Positions 18,912-28,158 are shown, counted from the first letter of the stretch. The stretch: 64,000 nucleotides of DNA from Dehalogenimonas etheniformans (GCF_014672715.2 NZ_CP058566.2:1116001-1180000); one strand, 5' to 3'. Program-made: numbers and translations. The notes: generated by a model not told the origin, from the sequence alone.

Positions 18912-19820
18912 GTGGACCTGGGGATTCTTTCTGGAAAAAAAGAAAATCTGAAACGCCGGGCTGAGATATTGGATCTCACCCGGCGTTTTTTCTTTGAACG
19001 CGGGTATCTTGAGGTCGAAACACCTTCACTGGCTCCCTGCCCGATACCGGAAGCCTATATCGAACCTATCTCTACCGAATGCGGCTGCCTGCTACCTTCG
19101 CCCGAACTCTACATGAAACCCTTATTGGCAGCCGGCTACGGGGACATTTTTCAGATCTGCCACGCCTTCCGCAAGGGCGAAAAAGGCGCCCGGCACCGGG
19201 AAGAGTTCACCCTGCTCGAATATTACCGGGTTGGTACAAACTATCTCGAACTTGCGACGGAAACCGAATCCCTGGTCCTCAGCTTGATAAAACCAATTAA
19301 AGATTCACCTAAAATTCAGTACCAGGGTAAGGAAATCGATCTGACGCCGCCCTGGCCTCGACTCACAGTGCGAGAAGCATTTATGTCTACATGTGGGTGG
19401 GACCCCTTGAATGTCTATGATGATGATGAAAGGTTCGATTTTGAACTGGCGACAAGGGTCGCTTCACTATCTAACGAGCGCCCACTAATCCTTTACGATT
19501 TTCCCGGAAGAATGGCATCATTAGCCCGCCTGAAACAATGTGATCCAATTGTTGCCGAGCGGACCGAGATCTTTATCGGTGGACTAGAGTTAGCGAATAT
19601 CTTCTCCGAATTGACGGATCTCCTTGAACAACGGCAAAGGTTTCAACACGAACTTGCCATCGCCCAGGCTCACAGGAAAGATGCAGCAATACCTGAAGAA
19701 TTCCTTGGAGCCTTGGCGAAACTCCCCGAAGCGGCAGGCGGGGCGCTGGGGATTGATAGGTTGGTTATGCTGTTGTGCGACGCGAGATCGATAAATGATG
19801 TGACCGCGTTCCCGGTTTAG
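18912..19820 (+). CDS. epmA: EF-P lysine ligase-like protein (EpmA/GenX, LysRS class II paralogue)
   Basis: The 302-residue protein is the class II lysyl-tRNA synthetase catalytic core without an anticodon-binding domain, the hallmark of EpmA/PoxA/GenX. Motif 2 is visible as ICHAFRKGEKGARHREEFTLLEYYR, and motif 3 as GGALGIDRLVML; PSPELYMKPLLAAG is the substrate-binding region. In E. coli EpmA attaches beta-lysine to EF-P K34. Its position seven bases after efp supports the same job. The partner lysine 2,3-aminomutase (EpmB) is not in this window. The start is GTG at 18912. If EpmB is absent from the genome, it may attach alpha-lysine. Confidence 0.88.
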   Translation: MDLGILSGKKENLKRRAEILDLTRRFFFERGYLEVETPSLAPCPIPEAYIEPISTECGCLLPSPELYMKPLLAAGYGDIFQICHAFRKGEKGARHREEFTLLEYYRVGTNYLELATETESLVLSLIKPIKDSPKIQYQGKEIDLTPPWPRLTVREAFMSTCGWDPLNVYDDDERFDFELATRVASLSNERPLILYDFPGRMASLARLKQCDPIVAERTEIFIGGLELANIFSELTDLLEQRQRFQHELAIAQAHRKDAAIPEEFLGALAKLPEAAGGALGIDRLVMLLCDARSINDVTAFPV

Positions 19821-19865
19821 AATCCTCGTTCACGCTACTGTCGACTGTCAGATCGCCCCTCGAAG

Positions 19866-20573
19866 CTAGGGAACTTCTACAACTTCGAAATATTCTTGGG
19901 CATCTGGCGCTTCCCAAATTGTCCCGGACGGGTTCGTGATCGCGCTCTTTGACGATAATATTCTTCCGCCGAAAGTACCCACTCGCGTTATCTTGATTAC
20001 GGTGGAGCCGTATTTTTTTGCAATAATGTCAGAGACCGGATGACCGGTGAAAGGCGGATGGTTTGGATCGGTCAAAGACACCGGCAGAAAAACCAGCCTC
20101 GATCCGGCGCAGGCGGCATCGACCACGTCCCATGAAATGCAATCAGCGCATATCATCAATCCGACGGTACCGAACGGCGTTTCGAATTTCACCGGGTCCT
20201 TGCCCCGGCAAAGGTCCAATGCAACTTCTTCATGGGTAAGGTTGATCTTGCGGTATTTGGTGACCTGTTCTCCGCCTTTAAAAACGTAGCAGGTATTGTA
20301 ATAGCAGTCGCCCTCACGCTCGACTATGCTCCCGCCGATGATGTAGCCGTGAAAAATCGTACTGGCTTTCTTGAACATCTCCAAAGCCGGCAGAGCCGTA
20401 AGTTCCAGGCTGCTCTGGAGTGTGTAATGCCGCCTGTTGTCGCCTCCCGGGATGGTGAAAAACTCCGGCAAAGCGAAAAAATCCGCATCGGTGTTGATTA
20501 TCTTGTCGTATGCCTTGGCTATGTTTAGGTCGGGATCGCCGGCATCGGCGATCTGATAGACGGCAATCTTCAT
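19866..20573 (-). CDS. carbon-nitrogen hydrolase (nitrilase superfamily)
   Basis: The 235-residue protein has the Glu-Lys-Cys triad of the superfamily: E37 in ALPEFF, K109 in YRKINLTHEE, and C142 in LMICADCISW. It is shorter than most amidases of the family but covers the full alpha-beta-beta-alpha fold. The substrate could be an omega-amide or a carbamoyl compound and cannot be fixed. Its ATG overlaps the stop of the upstream flavin oxidoreductase by one base (TAATG), so the two are translationally coupled. There is no signal peptide, so it is cytoplasmic. Confidence 0.85.
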   Translation of the reverse strand: MKIAVYQIADAGDPDLNIAKAYDKIINTDADFFALPEFFTIPGGDNRRHYTLQSSLELTALPALEMFKKASTIFHGYIIGGSIVEREGDCYYNTCYVFKGGEQVTKYRKINLTHEEVALDLCRGKDPVKFETPFGTVGLMICADCISWDVVDAACAGSRLVFLPVSLTDPNHPPFTGHPVSDIIAKKYGSTVIKITRVGTFGGRILSSKSAITNPSGTIWEAPDAQEYFEVVEVP

Positions 20574-21781
20574 TAAGCCATGCTCATCCCGTTGGCAGGC
20601 GAAATCATCAGCCCGTTCATGTAGCGCGTCATAGCTTCGATGAGTTCCTGGACGGCTTTGGACTTGTATTCTTTGACCAATGAACCCACCAGTTTCTTGA
20701 CCGTAGTGATCTCTTTGACTCTATGAACATTGGCGCCGCAGAAGGCGAAGCCCCCGGAAAGATGACCGCGCTGAGCGTTAATGAGGGCAACGAAAATGCA
20801 ATACGGACTCTGAGCAATGTCGCAGGTCTTGACACAATGCTGCGGGCATTTGAACGGCTTTTTGTTCCCGGCAGCAACGCTATCGATAAAAGCATTTCGA
20901 ATGGCTCGGCCGGGCATGCCGACCGGGCTTTTAATGATGACAGCATCGCCTTCTTTGGAATCGATGTAAGTCTGCTTGAAGGCTGGCGAAGCGTCGCACT
21001 CCTCGGTGGCTACAAATCTCGTAGCCATCTGAACACCGCTGGCTCCGAGTTTCAACAGATTGTATATGTCCTCTCCGGTGAAGATACCGCCGCCACCGAT
21101 AATAGGAATAGGACGTCCGGCGGCTTGTTCAAAGGGTTTCACTGCCTCGATAACTTCAGGGACCAGACGTTCGATGCGGTTTTGAGGGAGATCAAGTTCT
21201 TCGACCTTGAATCCGAGATGTCCGCCGGCCAGGGGACCTTCGACGACGAAAGCGTCTGGCGTGTAATTGAAATCATCCCGCCACTTCTTACACAAGATCC
21301 TTGCGGCTCGGCCTGAGGAAACGATGGGTACGAGCCTGGTGTGCCGGTTATCCCCGAGGAGTTCGGGCAACCTGAGGGGCAACCCGGCGCCGGCGAAAAT
21401 GATGTCAATGCCTTCATCAATAGCAGCCTTAGCCAGGTCAGCGAAATCGGTCAGGGCGACCATAATATTTACACCTAGAATGCCTTTAGTCCTGGCTCGA
21501 GCCTGTCGAATTTGCCGACGAAGGCCGCGGATGTTGGCTTCGAAGAAATTACTAAAAAAATCAGGCTCGAAAAGGCCGACACCCGGAGCTGCGATTACTC
21601 CGATACCACCGGTATTGGCGACGGCTGATGCAAGGCCGGAAAGAGAGATGCCGGCAGCCATACCGCCCTGGACGATAGGCAGCCGCGCCATGTGCTGGCC
21701 GATTCTAAGTGGAGGTGGCCGGTGCCATTTCAGGATCTCTTCGATCTCGGCGATGGCGGAGCGGCCAAAAGGAGTATCCAT
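20573..21781 (-). CDS. NAD(P)H-dependent flavin oxidoreductase / nitronate monooxygenase family
   Basis: From the ATG at 21781 the product has about 402 residues; GGAG lies five bases upstream. The upstream reading frame to 22018 overlaps the response-regulator gene and does not look like protein. The FMN-binding TIM barrel shows PIVQGGMAAGISLSGLASAVANTGGIGVI, a motif typical of nitronate monooxygenase/enoyl-ACP reductase FabK-like proteins, and IPIIGGGGIFTGEDI with LGASGVQMATRFVATEECDAS (phosphate binding). The C-terminal part has a cysteine group (KCPQHCVKTCDIAQSPYC) that could bind a metal. It could be a FabK-type or an amino-acid/nitronate oxidase; the cysteine tail points to a subgroup of unknown function. 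It is coupled to the nitrilase-like gene. Confidence 0.8.
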   Translation of the reverse strand: MDTPFGRSAIAEIEEILKWHRPPPLRIGQHMARLPIVQGGMAAGISLSGLASAVANTGGIGVIAAPGVGLFEPDFFSNFFEANIRGLRRQIRQARARTKGILGVNIMVALTDFADLAKAAIDEGIDIIFAGAGLPLRLPELLGDNRHTRLVPIVSSGRAARILCKKWRDDFNYTPDAFVVEGPLAGGHLGFKVEELDLPQNRIERLVPEVIEAVKPFEQAAGRPIPIIGGGGIFTGEDIYNLLKLGASGVQMATRFVATEECDASPAFKQTYIDSKEGDAVIIKSPVGMPGRAIRNAFIDSVAAGNKKPFKCPQHCVKTCDIAQSPYCIFVALINAQRGHLSGGFAFCGANVHRVKEITTVKKLVGSLVKEYKSKAVQELIEAMTRYMNGLMISPANGMSMA

Positions 21782-21869
21782 AAAATCTCCAAGGTTAACA
21801 AATATAAGGAAGGGTATCTTATTTCGGCAGTTTACGTCAAGTTCAACATCAAATCCCGGGGGCCTGCGT

Positions 21870-22568
21870 TTAACCGGGATGGCCGCCGGCCGGTATGTAA
21901 TACCCCTGCCCAGCTTTGGACAGGATGAATGCAGGGCTGGCGGCGTCTGCTTCCAGTTTGCGGCGCAAACGGCCGATGTATACGCGCAATGCGTTGACGG
22001 AACCGGGATAATCCTCACCCCAAATGATCTCGGCCAACTTGCTGTGTTCCACGACGCGCCCGCAGTTCCTGATTAGTTGCGCCAGGATGATGCTTTCAGT
22101 ACGTGTAAGTTCTATCCGACCGCCTGAAGGTGTGGTAATGTCGTTTTTTGCGGTATCAAGAGTCAATTTTCCGCAGCGCAGGACTTCCTGTTCGGGCACT
22201 CCCGGCTGCCGTCGGAGCAAAGTCCTGACCCTGGCAATTAGTTCCAGTTGCCGGAAGGGTTTAACCACATAATCGTCCGCCCCAAGCTCGAGACCTTTGA
22301 CTATATCTTTTTCATCGCTACGTGCAGTGAGAATCACGATCAGCATCCGGGGGAACTTTCGGAGCGTTTTCAAAACCTCAAAGCCATCGATATCCGGGAG
22401 TCCGAGATCGAGGATCACCAGATCCGGACCCTCGCTCTGCGCCGTGGCGATGCCTTCGGTGCCGAACCCGACGCTGATAAATTCAGTCTCCGGCCAGTTT
22501 ACCTTAAATGCAGTTCTCAGGTACTCAACGATCGATTGATCATCTTCAATGATAAGAATCTTGCTCAT
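21870..22568 (-). CDS. OmpR-family response regulator (KdpE-like)
   Basis: The 232-residue protein has a receiver domain (EDD at 8-10, phosphoacceptor D54 in VILDLGLPDIDG, conserved K in DDYVVKPFR) and a C-terminal winged helix typical of OmpR/KdpE (ELTRTESIILAQLIRNCGRVVEH...LRVYIGRLRRKLE). It controls transcription when phosphorylated. The histidine-kinase gene overlaps its start by four bases (ATGA), so both are made together. Targets are unknown. A Kdp role is not supported, as no kdpABC is near. Confidence 0.94.
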   Translation of the reverse strand: MSKILIIEDDQSIVEYLRTAFKVNWPETEFISVGFGTEGIATAQSEGPDLVILDLGLPDIDGFEVLKTLRKFPRMLIVILTARSDEKDIVKGLELGADDYVVKPFRQLELIARVRTLLRRQPGVPEQEVLRCGKLTLDTAKNDITTPSGGRIELTRTESIILAQLIRNCGRVVEHSKLAEIIWGEDYPGSVNALRVYIGRLRRKLEADAASPAFILSKAGQGYYIPAGGHPG

Positions 22569-23314
22569 ACCACCTCCGTTACGACGGTCGATTTTCCAGC
22601 CGGAAGATCAAACCAAAAAGTGTTTCCTTGGTTACGAATATCCTTGGCGCCGATGGAACCCCCTTGAAGTTCGACCAACTTTTTGGCCAGGACCAGGCTG
22701 TTGTTTCCGACTCGCCGCCGTTGCCCTTCCGGTGTGCGATAGGGTTGAAAGATATACAGCAAATCGGATTCGGGGATCCCGTTCCCGTCGTCTTCGATCT
22801 CAAACACGGTAGTACTGCCAGCCCTGGCGATTCTCACCGCAATCCGACCCCCAACCGGACTCACCTTCAAAGCACTTGTTATCAGGATAGAGATCACTTG
22901 ACGCAACCGCGTTTCATCAGCCCAGACATAAACAGGAATCTCAGGAAGATTCAGGGTAATAGTGACGCGTTTTGCGGGCAATCCGGCTTCGATTTTCCTG
23001 GCTTCGTCGGAAACCGGTTTGACCGGATCGAAACTGGAAAGGTTTAATCTGATTTTCCCGCATTCACACAGCTCGAGGTCCAATAGATCGTCGACCATCC
23101 GGAGTAGGTTTTCGGCACTTATCTTGATGCTCTGCGCCAGGTCCGACCACGGTTGTTCGTTGAAACCCGAGGCTAAAAGTTCGCTCGCGCCTACGAGAGG
23201 TGTCAGCGGAGTTTTCAAGTCATGAGCCAGTTGTTTCACGTAAGCCTCGAGGTTGGTTACCCTCTGCTCCAGGATTGCATTCTGGTTCTTGAGCCTGTTT
23301 AATTCTTCATCCAT
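22565..23314 (-). CDS. soluble minimal sensor histidine kinase with degenerate ATP motifs
   Basis: This 249-residue kinase starts with a short coiled coil (LNRLKNQNAILEQRVTNLEAYVKQ), then the H box LAHDLKTPLTPL with H31, the dimerisation helix, and an HATPase domain. It has no membrane segment and no recognisable sensor domain. The N box is altered (QVISILITSALKVSP lacks the usual Asn residues) and the G2 box reads GNNSLVLAKKLVELQGG rather than GxGLGL. The G1 box EDDGNGIPES is intact. It probably receives an input through the coiled coil. The pairing with the response regulator is clear from the overlap. Confidence 0.85.
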   Translation of the reverse strand: MDEELNRLKNQNAILEQRVTNLEAYVKQLAHDLKTPLTPLVGASELLASGFNEQPWSDLAQSIKISAENLLRMVDDLLDLELCECGKIRLNLSSFDPVKPVSDEARKIEAGLPAKRVTITLNLPEIPVYVWADETRLRQVISILITSALKVSPVGGRIAVRIARAGSTTVFEIEDDGNGIPESDLLYIFQPYRTPEGQRRRVGNNSLVLAKKLVELQGGSIGAKDIRNQGNTFWFDLPAGKSTVVTEVV

Positions 23315-23446
23315 GACCGAGAACTCTTACGGATTTCCCAACTGATGGTTGGAAAAAACCCTGTCGCTACTTTTTGATTATATTCAATAATTCCCGTATT
23401 GTGAACAATATTTGGATTGCCGAGAAAATATTTTTTCAATTAAATG

Positions 23447-24844
23447 TTAATCCGTCTCTGTCACGTTGAATAAAGCCCTGATTATCAATTCTGAGAGGGC
23501 GGGATGAATATGAATTCCAGCAGCGATATCATCCAGGGTCCCTTTTCGAGCCATGGCGTTGATCACTTCCTGTATCAACACGGCAGCCCAGGGACCGATA
23601 ATGTGACCGCCAAGGATTCGTCCGCTCTCTGCTTCGAGAATTATCTTGGCAAAGCCTTCCTCTTGCAGCATGGCTGATCCGAATGCGATGTCACGATAGT
23701 CCGCTTTGCCGACTTTGATCTTGTATTTTTTAGCCGCATCTTCCTCAGTTAGACCCACCGAGGCGATCTGGGGATGGGTAAAGACGGCGTGCGGCGCCGC
23801 GGAAAAGTCCATCCTCAGGTGTTGCCCGTGAATGCCATTGGCGCCGGCTATTTCCGCTTCCGCATGAGAGGTATGGGTGAACATTTCTCGCCCGATGGCA
23901 TCCCCGAAGGCGTAAATACCCTTGACGCTGGTCTCCATACGAGAATTGACTTTGATGTAGCCATCCTTTGCGGTGGCGATGCCGCTGCGGCTTACCTTCA
24001 ACAGGTCCGCGTTTGAACGGCGGCCGGTGGCGACCAGTAGTTTTTCTGCCCGGATTTCTGCCTTCAGACCTGTCCTGGAATGGTTGGTTTGGACTATTAC
24101 TCCACCCCCCGACGCTTTTTCTACCGATTCAGCGGTGCACTCGGTCTGCACGGTCATCCGCCTGGCCAGCGCCATCTGGAGAAAGGCGGATATTTCAGGT
24201 TCCTCATCTGGTAGCAGACGGGGTCCCATCTCGATTACAGTGACATCAGTCCCCATCGCTTCAAAAAAATGGGCGTATTCCACACCGATATAGCCGCCCC
24301 CCAGGACCGCCAGGCTCTTAGGGGCTTCGACCAGGTCCAACAAAGTTTCGTTGGTGAGGTATTCGACGGAATCCAGTCCCGGGATCGAGGGGATGAGCGG
24401 TCGGGACCCCGATACTAGGTATATCTGCTTGCCCTTAACTCTTTCTCCGCTGACCGAGAGGGTAAATTCGCTGATGAATTCTGTTTCGTCATGGTAAAAA
24501 TCTAATGCTTTAGATTCCTTCAGGTATTTTTCTATCTTAACCCGATCGCCGTTTACCGATTGACGCATCCGGTCCATGATAGCCTTGAAATCAATACCCT
24601 TGATCTCGGCATCTATCCCAAGCTTGGCTGATTCCCGTATCTCCATAATGCGATCGGCGGGGAAGATCAGCATTTTGGAGGGGATGCAACCGACGTTCAG
24701 GCAGGTGCCGCCGATGGGTCCGCGGTCGATCAAGGCCACGTTATGGCCGTGCTCAACCGCCATGTCAAGAATATCCAGTCCGGCCCCCGAACCGACGATT
24801 ACAATATCGTATTCCCTAACCGGCGATGCCGCGGATTTGCTCAC
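23447..24844 (-). CDS. flavoprotein disulfide reductase (dihydrolipoamide/mercuric/mycothione reductase family)
   Basis: The 465-residue protein has an FAD motif (IVGSGAGLDILD, a variant of GxGxxG), the redox-active disulfide GGTCLNVGCIPSKML with C48 and C53, an NAD(P)H-binding LGGGYIGVEYAHFF, GRRSNADLL, the second FAD motif GIYAFGDAIG, and the C-terminal dimer partner HIHPALSEL with the catalytic His-Glu pair. Dihydrolipoamide dehydrogenase is the default label, but GSGAGLDI in place of GxGPGGY is unusual, and the closest likeness is to mycothione-reductase-like and other dehydrogenases acting on unknown disulfides. No 2-oxoacid dehydrogenase gene is near. Confidence 0.82.
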   Translation of the reverse strand: MSKSAASPVREYDIVIVGSGAGLDILDMAVEHGHNVALIDRGPIGGTCLNVGCIPSKMLIFPADRIMEIRESAKLGIDAEIKGIDFKAIMDRMRQSVNGDRVKIEKYLKESKALDFYHDETEFISEFTLSVSGERVKGKQIYLVSGSRPLIPSIPGLDSVEYLTNETLLDLVEAPKSLAVLGGGYIGVEYAHFFEAMGTDVTVIEMGPRLLPDEEPEISAFLQMALARRMTVQTECTAESVEKASGGGVIVQTNHSRTGLKAEIRAEKLLVATGRRSNADLLKVSRSGIATAKDGYIKVNSRMETSVKGIYAFGDAIGREMFTHTSHAEAEIAGANGIHGQHLRMDFSAAPHAVFTHPQIASVGLTEEDAAKKYKIKVGKADYRDIAFGSAMLQEEGFAKIILEAESGRILGGHIIGPWAAVLIQEVINAMARKGTLDDIAAGIHIHPALSELIIRALFNVTETD

Positions 24845-24998
24845 AAATCAATTGTAACACCGGATATTTTGAAACCATAACAAAAATTTCCGGTGAATAC
24901 TGCAGTTTCACGCCGGATTAAAACAAGACGTTGTCGGCAGAGAGAGAACCCAGAACCCTACCTATAGGTGGAGCCTTATAAGGAGAGGGACATAGAAG

Positions 24999-26282
24999 CT
25001 AGATCAACTTTTTCAGTTCGATGGTCTGTTCCCTGACCGGGCCGATGCAGACATAGCAGGCGGCACACCCGGCAAGCTCCTCGAGCCGGGCGATGAATGC
25101 TCGTGCTTCTCGCGGCAGGGTCTCCAGCCTGGTGAGCCCGGTTGTCGACTTCTTCCAGCCCGGCAAAGTCTTGTAAACAGGTTTGCACTTGTTGAGCAGT
25201 GCGGGTTCGGCGGGAAAATCATTTATGGTTTGTCCATCGAGGCGGTAGGCAGTGCAGACTTTTATCTCGTCGAACGAATCCAAAATATCAAGGCGTGTAA
25301 TGGCCATGCCGGTCATACCGTTAATACGGGTGGAAAAACGCGCCGCCACCCCGTCGAACCAACCGATACGCCGCGGCCGTCCGGTGGTGGTGCCGTATTC
25401 GTGAGCCAGTTCGCGGATACGGTCGCCGGTTGAGTCGGTCAGTTCGGTCGGGAAAGGCCCGGCACCGACTCGGGAGCAATACGCTTTAAACACGCCAAGG
25501 ACATCGTTAATGCGTGTCGGTCCGATGCCGGCTCCCAGACAACCGCCGGCGGAAAGCGGTGAAGATGAAGTGGCGTAAGGGTAGGTGCCGAAATCGGTGT
25601 CCAGGAGGGCGCCCTGAGCGCCTTCCAACAGAACCGCCTTACCTTCATCTACCATGTCGTTAAGCATTGTCGAGGTTTCCCTGATATTGCTCTTAAGGGC
25701 TTCGGCGTAACCGCGGCAACGTTCGTAGAGTTCATTGATGTCGATGGCTTTTTCGCCATACAAACGTGTCAATATCTGATTTTTATATTCGAGGACGTAC
25801 TCCAACCGGGTTCGAAGAATGTCCGGATCAAGCAGATCTCCGGCGCGGATGCCCATCCGGGCCACCTTATCGGCGAAAGCAGGTCCGATACCGCGCAGGG
25901 TAGTCCCCAGCGATTTCTTGCCGCGAGCCTGCTCTTCCAAACCATCAAGTTGGATATGGTACGGCATTACCAGATGAGCGCGGTCGCTGATAAAAACGTT
26001 ATCCGTGCTGACGTCGCGAGAGTTGAGCTCGCGTCTCTCGCTCACAAAAATGTCTGGATTGACGACGACGCCGTTACCAATGACGCAAGTGCAGTGCGGA
26101 TAGAACACGCCGGATGGAATGAGATGCAGTTTGAACGTGCCCTGCGGATTGATAACGGTATGGCCAGCGTTGTCGCCGCCGGAGAAACGGACAACGGCAT
26201 CCGCACGTTCGGCTAACATGTCAATGACTTTGCCCTTGCCTTCGTCTCCCCATTGGGCGCCGACGATGATGGTTACAGCCAT
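24999..26282 (-). CDS. purA: adenylosuccinate synthetase
   Basis: PurA catalyses the first committed step from IMP to AMP, using GTP and aspartate. The 427-residue product has the GTP-binding GAQWGDEGKGK at the N-terminus, FSGGDNAGHTV, RGIGPAFADKVARMGIRAGDL, LLEGAQGALLDTDFGTYPY, and the IMP-binding TTGRPRRIGWFD. The start is ATG at 26282 with GGGAGGAAAT just upstream; an upstream ATG at 26342 adds a non-conserved 20-residue tail. It stands alone, upstream of nothing on the same strand within 100 bases. Confidence 0.97.
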   Translation of the reverse strand: MAVTIIVGAQWGDEGKGKVIDMLAERADAVVRFSGGDNAGHTVINPQGTFKLHLIPSGVFYPHCTCVIGNGVVVNPDIFVSERRELNSRDVSTDNVFISDRAHLVMPYHIQLDGLEEQARGKKSLGTTLRGIGPAFADKVARMGIRAGDLLDPDILRTRLEYVLEYKNQILTRLYGEKAIDINELYERCRGYAEALKSNIRETSTMLNDMVDEGKAVLLEGAQGALLDTDFGTYPYATSSSPLSAGGCLGAGIGPTRINDVLGVFKAYCSRVGAGPFPTELTDSTGDRIRELAHEYGTTTGRPRRIGWFDGVAARFSTRINGMTGMAITRLDILDSFDEIKVCTAYRLDGQTINDFPAEPALLNKCKPVYKTLPGWKKSTTGLTRLETLPREARAFIARLEELAGCAACYVCIGPVREQTIELKKLI

Positions 26283-26374
26283 ATTTCCTCCCGACGAGCC
26301 TGAAACCGGCTGATGAGCGAGCCGGTGCGGCAAAGAAACCAAGGAGTCATTTTATCAGAAAGGCGATGCGGAAG

Positions 26375-26971
26375 TCACTTGCCGCCGAGCTGCCGGTAAG
26401 CAGATGCCAAACGTTGTCCTATGGTGATAAAAGATAAGAGGCAGATTATGGCTAGAGCCGGAATGAGCCAGCCGGTGATCAACCCGATCCCCAGTACGAC
26501 AACCCGCTCCGGCCGTGTAAAAATGCCTTCTTTACCTTCTAATCCGTTGGCCTCCGAACGGGCTCTGATATAACTAACCACCTGAGACCCGGCGAGCGTC
26601 AATCCTGTCAGAAGCAAAGGCCAGGCGTTCGCTTCCGGCGCGTAATACACGATAATAGAAATAAAAATCGCAGCTTCGGACAGCCTGTCCAGAGCCGCGT
26701 CAAGAATTCCGCCGAATTTGGTGATTCTCCCGGTAGCGCGGGCCACTGCCCCGTCAAGCATATCGAAAAAACTGGAGAATAAAAACACCAGGCCGCCCGC
26801 CAGAAGAGAACCGGTTGAAATGATATATCCGGCGACCAACGTGATCAAAAAACCGACCACGGTAACCGTGTTTGGTGTAATTCCCGTCTTCGCTAATATG
26901 CGGGACAAGCCGCCGGTCATACCGCGCCCGATCTGCCGGCGAGTGTCGTTAAGCGTCATCTTGTCTTCCAC
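26375..26971 (-). CDS. CDP-alcohol phosphatidyltransferase, likely phosphatidylinositol-type
   Basis: This 198-residue membrane enzyme carries the CDP-alcohol motif D-x2-DG-x2-AR-x8-G-x3-D-x3-D (DMLDGAVARATGRITKFGGILDAALD, first Asp about D70, last about D95). Six membrane helices are visible. Such enzymes make phosphatidylglycerol, phosphatidylinositol phosphate or archaetidylinositol phosphate. Position directly after a PimA-like glycosyltransferase and inositol-phosphate synthase favours inositol as the alcohol, but this is inference. The ATG at 26971 lies two bases after the stop of the glycosyltransferase gene; a second ATG at 26959 is an alternative. Confidence 0.88.
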   Translation of the reverse strand: MEDKMTLNDTRRQIGRGMTGGLSRILAKTGITPNTVTVVGFLITLVAGYIISTGSLLAGGLVFLFSSFFDMLDGAVARATGRITKFGGILDAALDRLSEAAIFISIIVYYAPEANAWPLLLTGLTLAGSQVVSYIRARSEANGLEGKEGIFTRPERVVVLGIGLITGWLIPALAIICLLSFITIGQRLASAYRQLGGK

Positions 26972-26973
26972 GA

Positions 26974-28158
26974 TTATGCCGAAACGGAAGTCAATTCCGG
27001 GATCCGCTCAGGGAAGTCTTCGGGAGTCTTTCCCAATTTGGCAAGCACATGGCGGTAATATTGTTCTACCCGGCGGGCGACCTTCTCCCAGGAATATTCC
27101 TGAACCGTGACCAAGCCCTGTCTGCCCAGTTGGTCACGAAGAGCCTTGTCCTCTATCAATCTACAAATACCGTCGGCTAGGTGATGTGCGCTCGAGGGCT
27201 TGACCAGCAAACCCTCCTTTTCATGGTTTACTACGCAGGCATAACCCGGGATATTTGAGACCACCAGTGGTTTTCCAAGAGCCATGGCCTCCAGGAGGAC
27301 GATGCCGAAACTTTCCCGGCCCGTGGCCGGGGCGCAGCAGATATCTGCTGTCTGGTAATAGCGCGGTAAATCCGCGTAAGATACGCCCCCGGTGAAGACC
27401 ACACTGTCTTCCAAATGGGCGCGGCGCACCATCTTTTCGTATTTGGGTCTCAACCGGGTCCCGGGACCAACGACCAGAAGTCTGGTCTCGGGGTGTTCCT
27501 TATGCACCCTCTTAAAAGCATCAATAAGGTAATTGACCCCCTTCCGCTTTTCCAGCCGGCCGACGAACACAATGTTGGTTTTGCCGTCCCGGTATTGGTA
27601 CATCGGCTCTACCGAAGGCTGGAAGTGAGAAAGGTCGATGCCGTTGGGAATGATGGTGTAGTCCGCTTTAACGAATTTGGAGTGAAAGCTCTCCGCAGCT
27701 TTGGAAACGGCGATATGCCCCTGCAATTTCTTTGAACGCCGGTTCAACATCCACCGGCTGATCGGCCAGGCGAAATTGTAACCCGGTTTGGCTTCGAACG
27801 AATGGAACGTTCCAATGTTGACCGTGTTTGAAAAACGTAGGATCGCCGAGCACAGCATGATCATAAAAGGCTCGTGTAAATGAACCACGTCAAACTGCTC
27901 TTTTGCCAGGACAGCTTTTATCTTATTTGCCAACCTGACCGAAAGAGTGATTCGCGCTACCGAGCCGGAACCGGGGATCGGACGCGGCGTTCCGATGTGT
28001 ATAAAACGGCTGCCAAACTGGCTTATCGGTCGCGAGGTCGGCGCAATAATCTTGACCTGGTGTCCGAAAGCAGTTAGCTGTTTCTCAAGCGAGGTGACAT
28101 GATTGGCTACCCCTCCGGGGTAGGCAAAGTCGTATGGTGCCACCAGGGCGATTTTCAT
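26974..28158 (-). CDS. GT4 glycosyltransferase (PimA-like)
   Basis: The 394-residue protein has the GT-B fold of family 4: MKIALVAPYDFAYPGGVANHV and the C-terminal GRLEKRKGVNYLIDAF, YADLPRYYQTADICCAPATGRESFGIVLLEAMALGKPLVVS with the donor-binding E. The N-terminal motif PYDFAYPGGVANHVTSL is the hallmark of PimA, the phosphatidyl-myo-inositol mannosyltransferase. Neighbouring inositol-phosphate synthase and CDP-alcohol phosphatidyltransferase genes agree with that. Donor specificity (GDP-mannose or another) is inferred. It lies within a three-gene unit. Confidence 0.87.
   Translation of the reverse strand: MKIALVAPYDFAYPGGVANHVTSLEKQLTAFGHQVKIIAPTSRPISQFGSRFIHIGTPRPIPGSGSVARITLSVRLANKIKAVLAKEQFDVVHLHEPFMIMLCSAILRFSNTVNIGTFHSFEAKPGYNFAWPISRWMLNRRSKKLQGHIAVSKAAESFHSKFVKADYTIIPNGIDLSHFQPSVEPMYQYRDGKTNIVFVGRLEKRKGVNYLIDAFKRVHKEHPETRLLVVGPGTRLRPKYEKMVRRAHLEDSVVFTGGVSYADLPRYYQTADICCAPATGRESFGIVLLEAMALGKPLVVSNIPGYACVVNHEKEGLLVKPSSAHHLADGICRLIEDKALRDQLGRQGLVTVQEYSWEKVARRVEQYYRHVLAKLGKTPEDFPERIPELTSVSA

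Noticed and set aside
21782-22018. N-terminal extension of the flavin oxidoreductase frame
   Set aside because: It overlaps the response-regulator gene, lacks family likeness, and an ATG with GGAG site lies at 21781.
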